5,207 nucleotides of DNA from assembly GCA_902783735.1 (NCBI GenBank), contig CACZSE010000093.1:1-5207 (forward strand), given 5' to 3'. Of the stretch, positions 1-5,207 are shown piece by piece. Within the stretch, counting starts at the first letter, position 1, and each line of letters opens with the position of its first letter. Both the position numbers and the translations under genes were made by a program. This DNA is from an uncultured Lachnospiraceae bacterium (GTDB taxonomy: Bacteria > Bacillota > Clostridia > Lachnospirales > Lachnospiraceae). The notes beneath the pieces were generated by a model. The model did not search any database, had not been told where the DNA came from, and saw only the letters and a program-made list of their open reading frames with translations.

Positions 1-1239
1 AAGCCAGCTCTGACAAGGTACAAGATTACCCGAGGGAGAAACAGCCATATTGCTAAGGCACGCACCACAGCTTGGAGTAGTTATGCCAAGTTCCTTACAA
101 AATGCATCTTCCACCCAACCCGGAGAGGTAAAGCTTATCTCCATGCCGTTGTTGTAACAGTAGTCCACTGCTTTTTTTAATATGCTCTTTATCTCATCTT
201 TTGAAAGCTGCATCTTTTTGGAATCCTCGCCCTCTGCATTTCCGGTCACGATAAGTCCGGAGCAGGTAACATACAGCACTCCGAGATCATGTAAAAATTC
301 CAATGTCTTATCATAGTCTTTATTCAGGGTACAAAGAGGAGTATTTATGCTTATGTTTAATCCCGCTTCCAATGCGTTCTTAATGCCGTTCACGGTGTCG
401 TTATACCCGGGAGCCCCGACCAGTTTATTATGTATGGCCTCATCATGCGAATAGAACGTGATCTGCATGCTGTCAAGCGAAGCTTTCTTTAATTTTTCGC
501 AATAATCTTTAGATAATTTTCTTCCGTTTGTATTTAACCTTGTGATGAACCACTGTGAATGATCTATCAGGTCGATCAGGTCTTCTCTCATGGTAGGTTC
601 ACCGCCGGTAAACGTGATCTGAGGAATTCCCGCGCGTCTGCATTTGTCTATTATCTGCTTCCACTGTGCGGTTGTCAGTTCATCCTCACCCGAAAGTTCC
701 TGTCCTGCTGCATAACAGTGAACACATTGCTGATTACAATGCCATTTTCCTTCCTTTGTCATTGAAGACACCAGCAGATCCATTCTGTGAGGTGCTCTCA
801 TATAAAGCGCATAGTCACCAAGACTTATATAATCGATCGGTACATCAGTCTTCTCGCCGTAAGCAACCTGCTTAAATGCGTTCATCATATCATAGAGGTC
901 ACTCTTAATGAGCTTTTTGCTGAGTAAAGGATATACCTTTCTTACCCCTTTGCATGTGTTTTCAACCATCAGGGATACTTCTTCATCACTTACCTCACGA
1001 CCGCTGTATTTATTTACCTCTTTAATGAACTCACATAAAATTACGGACCATGCAACATTTACCGGTATCACATCCTGTCCGTTTAATATGACAATACTTG
1101 CTTCCACATCATCCCCGTCGCAAAGAGGAGGTATCATGTGGATCCTTACCACTCCGGGACCTTCCGGATTTAATGTGGTATGGAGCGTTTCTCTAAAATT
1201 CTCATCAGCATAACGTTTCAGTCTTTTTGATATACTCAT
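1..1239 (-). CDS. Radical SAM/SPASM-type protein of unknown substrate (partial, 3' end beyond window)
   Basis: The frame is open for 413 codons from ATG at 1239 to the left edge, so the C-terminus is missing. Residues 1-145 are an N-terminal extension with no domain I can name, containing Cys40, Cys69 and Cys96. The radical SAM core follows: Cys168, Cys172 and Cys175 form the CX3CX2C motif (CNQQCVHC) that ligates the [4Fe-4S] cluster cleaving S-adenosylmethionine, and GGEP at 212-215 is the usual SAM-contacting motif. Near the edge, Cys391-X2-Cys394 and then CX9GX4C (Cys394, Gly404, Cys409) match the opening of a SPASM/twitch domain, which binds auxiliary Fe-S clusters in peptide- or protein-modifying enzymes such as PqqE, AlbA and anSME. 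The start is supported by GAGGGAG at 1251-1245, 5-7 nt upstream of ATG. Family membership is read from motifs; the substrate is unknown, and no precursor peptide is visible upstream. Cytosolic: no signal peptide or membrane segment. Confidence 0.93.
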   Translation of the reverse strand, partial: MSISKRLKRYADENFRETLHTTLNPEGPGVVRIHMIPPLCDGDDVEASIVILNGQDVIPVNVAWSVILCEFIKEVNKYSGREVSDEEVSLMVENTCKGVRKVYPLLSKKLIKSDLYDMMNAFKQVAYGEKTDVPIDYISLGDYALYMRAPHRMDLLVSSMTKEGKWHCNQQCVHCYAAGQELSGEDELTTAQWKQIIDKCRRAGIPQITFTGGEPTMREDLIDLIDHSQWFITRLNTNGRKLSKDYCEKLKKASLDSMQITFYSHDEAIHNKLVGAPGYNDTVNGIKNALEAGLNISINTPLCTLNKDYDKTLEFLHDLGVLYVTCSGLIVTGNAEGEDSKKMQLSKDEIKSILKKAVDYCYNNGMEISFTSPGWVEDAFCKELGITTPSCGACLSNMAVSPSGNLVPCQSWL

Positions 1240-1265
1240 GTGCTCTCCCTCAAATATTTATGCCA

Positions 1266-1295
1266 CAAAAAGCCCCGGACATCCGGGGCTTTTTG
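1266..1295 (-). terminator. Rho-independent terminator after iorB (bidirectional in form)
   Basis: This is a perfect inverted repeat with two 13-base arms (1266-1278 and 1283-1295) around a 4-base loop. The core stem AGCCCCGG/CCGGGGCT is flanked by an A5 tract on one side and a T5 tract on the other, so the hairpin has a U-tract whichever strand is transcribed. It begins 2 bp after the iorB TAA and ends 26 bp before the radical SAM start codon. Its orientation and position make it the terminator of the iorAB transcript. There is no convergent gene in the window, so the symmetry may be incidental. Confidence 0.93.
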
Positions 1296-1296
1296 A

Positions 1297-1869
1297 TTAT
1301 TCCATAGCGTATCCCGCTTCAAATGCTTCGATATTCTTTGCAACCGTCTTAGGAGGAACCGTAGATTCTATGACCTTTATCCAATCCTCTTTTGCAAATG
1401 ACATATGCTTTGCGGCCGCACCGAGAACTATTACATTGAACGATCTCGGAGAGCCTATCTCTTTACTCTTATTCGTCGCATCCACAACCAGCGTATTTCT
1501 AGCCGCCTTCAGAGTTTCAAGAATGTTTTCCGGATATGTGGCCTGTCCCGTAACTACAGTTATGGGATCCATTCGAAGATCGTTCACGATTATGACTCCG
1601 TCCTTCTTTACAAAGTGAAGATAACGAAGCGCTTCTAATTTTTCAAAAGCTATAAGAACGTCGACCTGTCCTTCTTCCACTATAGGCTCTGCAACCTTTT
1701 CTCCGTATCTTACATATGTAACAACGCTTCCTCCTCTCTGTGCCATACCATGCACCTCGGAAAGCTTTACATCAAATCCTGCGTTGGTAGCCATCTTACC
1801 CAATATACGGCTGGTAAGGAGGGTTCCCTGACCGCCGACTCCAACTATCATAATATTTGTCGTTGCCAT
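1297..1869 (-). CDS. iorB: Indolepyruvate:ferredoxin oxidoreductase, beta subunit (IorB)
   Basis: IorB is the smaller subunit of the enzyme that converts indolepyruvate and other aryl pyruvates plus CoA into aryl-acetyl-CoA, CO2 and reduced ferredoxin in the cytosol. The 190-residue product is a full-length member of the pyruvate ferredoxin/flavodoxin oxidoreductase gamma-type domain family. GVGGQG at residues 10-15 is the hallmark N-terminal glycine-rich loop, and SEVHGMAQRGGSV at 37-49 is the second conserved block. The start at 1869 is chosen over an upstream in-frame ATG at 1926 because AAAGGAGG sits 7 nt before it, the glycine loop then lies at the usual distance from the N-terminus, and the longer version would encode an unrelated 19-residue tail inside iorA's ferredoxin coding region. 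The ATG overlaps the iorA stop by one base (TAATG), which indicates translational coupling and 1:1 synthesis. Stop TAA at 1299-1297, immediately before the terminator. Confidence 0.96.
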   Translation of the reverse strand: MATTNIMIVGVGGQGTLLTSRILGKMATNAGFDVKLSEVHGMAQRGGSVVTYVRYGEKVAEPIVEEGQVDVLIAFEKLEALRYLHFVKKDGVIIVNDLRMDPITVVTGQATYPENILETLKAARNTLVVDATNKSKEIGSPRSFNVIVLGAAAKHMSFAKEDWIKVIESTVPPKTVAKNIEAFEAGYAME

Positions 1870-3608
1870 TATTTTGCCTCCTTTGTGATAGCGCCAAACT
1901 TGCATAACTGCATGCACAGTCCGCAAGCATTACACATGGTCTCGTCTATGCTTATGGTTCCGTCCGGATTCTTTGTAAGTGCCGGGCATCCCGGTCTTAA
2001 GCAGGCTCCGCACTTCTTACACTTTTCAGGTATCGGAACACACTTATCGGGGAATACATTACTCTTTAAAAGTACGCAGGGTGACTTTGTGATGATAACT
2101 GAGACTTCATCCCTTGCGACCTCTCTTTTGATCGTCTCTTCAAGAGTCGGAAGATCAAACGCATTTACCTCATATACATGATCAACGCCAAGGCTCTTGC
2201 AAAGCTCGGTCAGATTTACGGCATATGTGGGTTCACCCTGAAGAGTCTTACCTGTAGCAGCATGATCCTGATGTCCTGTCATACCCGTAATAGAGTTATC
2301 GAGAATAATGACCGTACCTGTGGCTTTGTTATAAACCATGTTCATGAGAGAATTTACACCCGTATGAAGGAATGTGGAATCTCCTATGACCGCAACCCAG
2401 TTTTTCACATAATCTTTGCCCTTGGCTTTTTCCATTCCATGAAGGCTCGAGATGCTCGATCCCATGCAGATACATGTGTCAACCACGCTTAAAGGAGCAA
2501 GAGTGCCGAGTGTATAGCATCCTATATCGCCTGCACCATGGATCTTAAGTTTATTTAAAACCGAATATACGCTTCTGTGAGGACATCCGGGGCAAAGGAT
2601 CGGAGGACGTGCAGGTACCTCTTTCTTTGCATCAAGATCAAGATCCATGTTCAGGAGCTTTTCTCGTAACATATTTGCGGAATACTCGCCCTGGCGTGTG
2701 AACAGATCCTTTCCTTCACACTTTATGCCCCAGCTCTTTACCTGTTCTTCAATAACGGGCTCAAGTTCTTCAAATATAATAAGTCTGTCAACCTTTGAAG
2801 CAAACTCTTCTATCATCTTCTTAGGAAGAGGATTTACAAGACCAAGCTTAAGAACGCTCGCTTCGGGGAATACTTCCTTTACATATTGGTAAGCGATACC
2901 GGCAGTAATAAATCCGATCTTGTTATCGCCTTCTTCAATCCTGTTGATAGGCATGTCCCCGCCGTCTGCTATCATGTCATTTAACCTTTTCTCAACAAAA
3001 ACATGGCGCTTGATAGCCATTGCGGGCATCATGACATTTTTCATTACATTCTTTTCATATACGACATCTTCAGGCTCACATCTTTCCTCAAGAGTTACAA
3101 GTCCCTGACTGTGAGCAAGACGCGTGGTCGTTCTTAAGATGACCGGTGTATCATATTTTTCAGACAGGTCAAATGCATACTTCATGTATTCCTTGGCTTC
3201 TTCGGAATCCGAAGGCTCAACCACAGGAACCATGCTCGCACGACCGATCATACGTGTATCCTGCTCGTTCTGAGAGCTGTACATACCCGGATCGTCTGCT
3301 ACAACTATTACCATGCCGCCCTGTACACCTATATAGCTCATGGTATATAACGGATCGCTCGCAACGTTTAATCCTACGTGCTTCATGCAGGCCATACTTC
3401 TTACACCTGCCATGGATGCTCCGCTCGCCACCTCTACCGCCACCTTCTCATTTGGTGACCACTCACAATAGATCTCCTTATACTGTACGAGATTCTCACT
3501 TATCTCTGTACTGGGTGTGCCGGGATATGCTGCCGACACCTTAACGCCGGCTTCATAGGCACCTCTGGCTATGGCTTCATTGCCCAGCATGATCTTCTGC
3601 TCTGCCAT
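1869..3608 (-). CDS. iorA: Indolepyruvate:ferredoxin oxidoreductase, alpha subunit (IorA)
   Basis: IorA is the large, thiamine diphosphate- and Fe-S-bearing subunit, which decarboxylates aryl pyruvates and passes electrons to ferredoxin. The 579-residue product is about the usual family length. Residues 1 to about 165 form the pyrimidine-binding domain (AYPGTPSTE at 27-35), and about 230-310 an intermediate domain. CPGCPHR (339-345), GDIGCYTLG (360-368) and CMGSS (381-385) precede the diphosphate/Mg2+ site, GDS at 409-411 with DNSITGMTG at 437-445. The C-terminus is a two-cluster ferredoxin domain: Cys530/533/536/541 and Cys559/562/565/569. In the second cluster Lys follows the last Cys where 2[4Fe-4S] ferredoxins usually have Pro. 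The start at 3608 is preferred to the in-frame ATG at 3641 because AAGGAG lies 8 nt upstream of it, while the earlier ATG lacks a site and adds 11 non-family residues. First gene of the iorAB operon; stop TAA overlaps the iorB ATG. Confidence 0.97.
   Translation of the reverse strand: MAEQKIMLGNEAIARGAYEAGVKVSAAYPGTPSTEISENLVQYKEIYCEWSPNEKVAVEVASGASMAGVRSMACMKHVGLNVASDPLYTMSYIGVQGGMVIVVADDPGMYSSQNEQDTRMIGRASMVPVVEPSDSEEAKEYMKYAFDLSEKYDTPVILRTTTRLAHSQGLVTLEERCEPEDVVYEKNVMKNVMMPAMAIKRHVFVEKRLNDMIADGGDMPINRIEEGDNKIGFITAGIAYQYVKEVFPEASVLKLGLVNPLPKKMIEEFASKVDRLIIFEELEPVIEEQVKSWGIKCEGKDLFTRQGEYSANMLREKLLNMDLDLDAKKEVPARPPILCPGCPHRSVYSVLNKLKIHGAGDIGCYTLGTLAPLSVVDTCICMGSSISSLHGMEKAKGKDYVKNWVAVIGDSTFLHTGVNSLMNMVYNKATGTVIILDNSITGMTGHQDHAATGKTLQGEPTYAVNLTELCKSLGVDHVYEVNAFDLPTLEETIKREVARDEVSVIITKSPCVLLKSNVFPDKCVPIPEKCKKCGACLRPGCPALTKNPDGTISIDETMCNACGLCMQLCKFGAITKEAK
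1877..1884 (-). promoter_or_regulatory. Ribosome binding site of iorB, inside the 3' end of iorA
   Basis: AAAGGAGG on the minus strand is a near-perfect complement to the 16S rRNA 3' tail, 7 nt upstream of the iorB ATG. It lies within the last codons of iorA, so ribosomes finishing iorA end on top of it. This site decides the iorB start. Confidence 0.9.
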
Positions 3609-3721
3609 TTTTACTTCTCCTTTTTGTATCCATACTTTCATAAATCATTATCTTTGTATTTTCTCAGATAAGACTCTGCTTTCGCACGGATCGGGTGCCC
3701 TAACGGCACGCAATACGTCAA
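3609..3721 (-). promoter_or_regulatory. Leader of iorAB with a GC-rich, possibly structured segment
   Basis: If transcription starts about 7 nt after the -10 box, the iorA mRNA has a leader of about 113 nt. Its first part (about 3676-3715) is visibly more GC-rich than the A+T-rich flanks. It can form a hairpin with 5-bp stem GTGCC/GGCAC (3709-3705 with 3699-3695, loop 5 nt) and a small UGC-GAAA-GCA hairpin (3686-3677). Both compete with an alternative pairing, GCAC (3698-3695) with GTGC (3687-3684). A further 6-bp stem TTATCT/AGATAA (3671-3666 with 3653-3648) lies closer to the ribosome binding site. I do not recognise a known riboswitch or T-box, and no U-tract terminator is present. The pairings are read by eye; regulation is inference. 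Confidence 0.4.
3617..3622 (-). promoter_or_regulatory. Ribosome binding site of iorA
   Basis: AAGGAG on the minus strand lies 8 nt before the ATG at 3608, within an A-rich stretch. It supports the 579-residue start rather than the alternative ATG at 3641, which has no comparable site. Confidence 0.88.
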
Positions 3722-3727
3722 GTATCT

Positions 3728-3756
3728 ATTTTACCACAATGTATAGAAATTTTGAA
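3728..3756 (-). promoter_or_regulatory. Predicted SigA-type promoter of iorAB
   Basis: On the minus strand, TTCAAA (3756-3751; 4 of 6 match TTGACA) and TAAAAT (3733-3728; 5 of 6 match TATAAT) are separated by exactly 17 nt. The TGTGG just before the -10 gives a partial extended -10 look. The region upstream (3757-3806) is rich in A and T. It lies downstream of the glnA terminator and upstream of iorA, as expected for an independent transcription unit. Predicted start near 3721. Confidence 0.7.
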
Positions 3757-3806
3757 GATGGCAACATATCCTATTATCTGCTCAGCCTTGTTGCATTTTA
3801 TATCAT

Positions 3807-3849
3807 AAAAAACGCCCACTACGGATAAGACCATAGCAGGGCATTTTTT
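3807..3849 (-). terminator. Rho-independent terminator after glnA
   Basis: Read on the minus strand, A6 plus TGCCC pairs with GGGCG plus T6. A small internal loop follows, then an inner 6-bp stem CTATGG/CCGTAG with one G-U pair and a 6-nt loop. The run of six T (3812-3807) forms the U-tract. It starts 20 bp after the glnA TAG and 8 bp after the next in-frame TAA at 3860-3858. The matching A6 tract gives a T6 on the other strand too, so it could act in both directions. Confidence 0.87.
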
Positions 3850-3857
3850 GATATTTA

Positions 3858-3872
3858 TTACAGCTCGTACTA
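3858..3872 (-). other. Amber stop and in-frame remnant of the glnA C-terminus
   Basis: After ...HPMEFAM, the minus strand reads TAG TAC GAG CTG TAA. The family ending is HPxEFxxYYxx (for example HPVEFELYYSV in E. coli), so the TAG occupies the first Tyr position, and Y-E-L-stop then supplies the expected remaining residues. This looks like a one-base change of TAC or TAT to TAG that removes four residues. A sequencing error at this base, or stop read-through, are alternatives. Confidence 0.65.
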
Positions 3873-5207
3873 CATTGCAAATTCCATGGGATGCGGCATC
3901 TTGGATATCAATGAGCTTGACTTTCTGTAACGAGCTATAAGCTGAGAAAGCAGTCTCTCGGGGAATACACCTCCTGCCGTCAGGTAATCGTGATCCTTCT
4001 CAAGTGCATCAAGTGCCTGATCTAAGGATGTCGGAAGGCCTGTGAGTTTTGCTTTCTCTTCATCCGAAAGATTATAGAGATTGAAATCGTAAGGTCCCCA
4101 GCCCTTCTTGTGCGGATCGATCTTATTCTTTATGCCGTCAAGGCCTGCCATAAGAATAGCTGCATAAGCATAGTAAGGATTACATGTTGCATCGGGGTTA
4201 CGAAGTTCGAAGCGCTTGGTATCGGGAGTTTTTGCATAAGCAGGTATACGTATAACGGCACTTCTGTTAGACATAGCATAGCCTATTGTAACAGGAGCCT
4301 CAAATCCCGGAACAAGTCTCTTGTAAGAGTTGGTGGAAGGATTGGTTATAGCACAGAGTGAACTTGCATGTGCAAGCAATCCGCCCATGAACCAATGTGC
4401 TTCCTTGCTGAGCTGTGCATATCCCTTGGCATCATAGAAAATGGGTTTTTTGTTTTTGGTAAGGAGCATATGAACATGCATGCCGTTTCCCGCTTCACCC
4501 GCAAGAGGCTTGGGCATAAACGTTGCGGTACATCCTTCGGCAACCGCTTCGTTTTTAATAACATACTTTGCTGACATCGTATCGTCGGCAAGCTTTAACA
4601 TATCGCCGAGTTCAACCTCGATTTCCATCTGTCCGCTTCCACCGACTTCCGGATGATGATATTTGACATCGATACCCCATTCTTTCATGACAAGGCACAT
4701 ACGGCTTCTGAGATCATTTCTTATATCGGTGGGAAGTGAATTGTGATAACCGCCGCCCGGAAGCACCTGATATCCGTTGTTGTTATCCTCACTGTCTGAA
4801 GCAAATGCTGCCTGGGAAGTGAATATCTTTGCAGACATATCATAATAGTTTGTATTGTATCTCACATCGTCAAAGATATAGAACTCATACTCGGGGCCGA
4901 TGATCATCTGATCTGCAACACCGATCTCTTTCATATATTCAAGAGCTCTGACGGCAACATTACGTGGATACTGATCAAACGGTCTGTTATGAGGCAGATC
5001 TATGACTCTTACATCACCGATCATAGAAAGAGTAGGAACATCCGAATAACGATCAACAACCGCCGAGTCAAGTACAGGGATAAATACCATGTCACTGTTC
5101 TCCACCGGAGCGTATCCATAGTTTGAACCATCAAAACCTATACCCTGTTCCATAGTCTTTTCCGTCAGCCTTTCAGACGGTATGCTTAAGTGTCGCCATC
5201 TTCCGTC
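3870..5207 (-). CDS. glnA: Glutamine synthetase type I (partial, 5' end beyond window)
   Basis: The enzyme makes glutamine from glutamate, ammonia and ATP as a cytosolic dodecamer. The frame is open from the right edge; the 445 visible codons begin at the family's GRWRH/beta-grasp strand, so about 25-30 codons are missing, and the internal ATG at 5153 is not the start. Numbering from the edge, conserved residues are Asp26 (FDGS), metal ligands Glu106 and Glu108 (EYE), Glu187 (HHPEV), Glu195 (QME), His244 (GNGMHVH), Arg297 and Glu303 (YKRLVPGFEAP), Arg320 (NRSAVIR), and Glu334 with Arg336 (FELR). The segment at about 115-158 is long, as in enterobacterial GlnA and unlike the shorter Bacillus form. 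Tyr378 (NLYNL) aligns with the tyrosine adenylylated in E. coli, though adenylyltransferase control is not expected in most Firmicutes. The product ends HPMEFAM at a TAG where relatives continue with YY and two more residues. A terminator follows at 3849-3807. Confidence 0.95.
   Translation of the reverse strand, partial: DGRWRHLSIPSERLTEKTMEQGIGFDGSNYGYAPVENSDMVFIPVLDSAVVDRYSDVPTLSMIGDVRVIDLPHNRPFDQYPRNVAVRALEYMKEIGVADQMIIGPEYEFYIFDDVRYNTNYYDMSAKIFTSQAAFASDSEDNNNGYQVLPGGGYHNSLPTDIRNDLRSRMCLVMKEWGIDVKYHHPEVGGSGQMEIEVELGDMLKLADDTMSAKYVIKNEAVAEGCTATFMPKPLAGEAGNGMHVHMLLTKNKKPIFYDAKGYAQLSKEAHWFMGGLLAHASSLCAITNPSTNSYKRLVPGFEAPVTIGYAMSNRSAVIRIPAYAKTPDTKRFELRNPDATCNPYYAYAAILMAGLDGIKNKIDPHKKGWGPYDFNLYNLSDEEKAKLTGLPTSLDQALDALEKDHDYLTAGGVFPERLLSQLIARYRKSSSLISKMPHPMEFAM

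Noticed and set aside
908..1213. Plus-strand open frames across the window, e.g. this 101-codon one
   Set aside because: They lie opposite well-supported minus-strand genes, show no recognisable protein family and lack a good ribosome binding site; they are shadows.
1870..1926. Longer iorB start at 1926
   Set aside because: The extra 19 residues come from another frame of the iorA ferredoxin region; the ATG at 1869 has an excellent ribosome binding site and the normal distance to the GVGGQG loop.
3609..3641. Longer iorA start at 3641, adding 11 residues
   Set aside because: No ribosome binding site precedes it, the added residues overlap the AAGGAG site used by the ATG at 3608, and they do not resemble the family N-terminus.
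3679..3709. GC-rich leader segment as a known riboswitch or T-box
   Set aside because: No T-box AGGGTGGNACCGCG element and no recognisable core of the SAM, THF, c-di-GMP or guanidine classes is present; kept only as an unassigned structured leader.
3715..3720. TTGACG on the minus strand as a second -35 box
   Set aside because: No -10-like hexamer lies 16-18 nt downstream; that stretch is GC-rich, and the TTCAAA/TAAAAT pair upstream is a better promoter.
3900..3960. Possible compensated frameshift near the glnA C-terminus, where the residues before HPMEF look unusual
   Set aside because: The frame is open and ends in the conserved HPxEF motif, and I could not show by eye that another frame fits the family better.
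5151..5153. ATG at 5153 as the glnA start
   Set aside because: The frame stays open to the window edge, and the upstream residues (including GRWRH and a proline-containing strand) match the glutamine synthetase N-terminal domain, so the true start is outside the window.
1..5207. CRISPR array, insertion sequence, tRNA or rRNA gene
   Set aside because: No regularly spaced repeats, terminal inverted repeats with a transposase, or recognisable RNA gene sequences were seen on either strand.

Overview
This window looks like chromosomal DNA from an anaerobic member of the Firmicutes, class Clostridia, probably family Lachnospiraceae. The evidence is the pairing of an oxygen-sensitive ferredoxin-linked 2-keto acid oxidoreductase with a radical SAM/SPASM enzyme, strong AGGAGG-type ribosome binding sites, a moderate GC content (mid-40s percent by eye), and A+T-rich promoter and terminator regions. 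The family-level placement is inference from protein character; no rRNA or taxonomic marker is present.

All four genes lie on the minus strand, so the order of transcription runs from the right end of the window to the left. (1) 5207-3870: a type I glutamine synthetase (glnA), missing about its first 25-30 codons beyond the right edge, followed by a hairpin terminator at 3807-3849. (2) 3806-3609: an intergenic region with a good sigma-70/SigA-type promoter (TTCAAA, 17 nt, TAAAAT) and a roughly 110-nt leader containing a GC-rich, possibly structured segment. (3) 3608-1297: iorA and iorB, the two subunits of indolepyruvate:ferredoxin oxidoreductase, overlapping by one base (TAATG), closed by a strong, almost perfectly symmetrical terminator at 1266-1295. 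(4) 1239-1: the first 413 codons of an uncharacterised radical SAM protein with a long N-terminal extension and the start of a SPASM/twitch domain, running off the left edge.

Functionally, IorAB oxidatively decarboxylates aryl pyruvates (the transamination products of Trp, Phe and Tyr) to aryl-acetyl-CoA while reducing ferredoxin; run in reverse it can make aromatic 2-keto acids from aryl acetates. Glutamine synthetase assimilates ammonia. The two share a loose amino-nitrogen theme but are separated by a terminator and are probably independent transcription units. The radical SAM gene has its own ribosome binding site, yet only 57 bp separate it from iorB and most of that is terminator, so it either depends on read-through or uses a promoter inside the iorB 3' end.

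No mobile elements, CRISPR arrays, tRNA or rRNA genes were seen, and no clearly new multi-gene system. The points most worth a second look are an amber stop in glnA placed exactly where the family has a conserved C-terminal Tyr codon (the next three codons continue the family ending, then TAA), the unexplained iorA leader, and the radical SAM protein with its unassigned N-terminal region.
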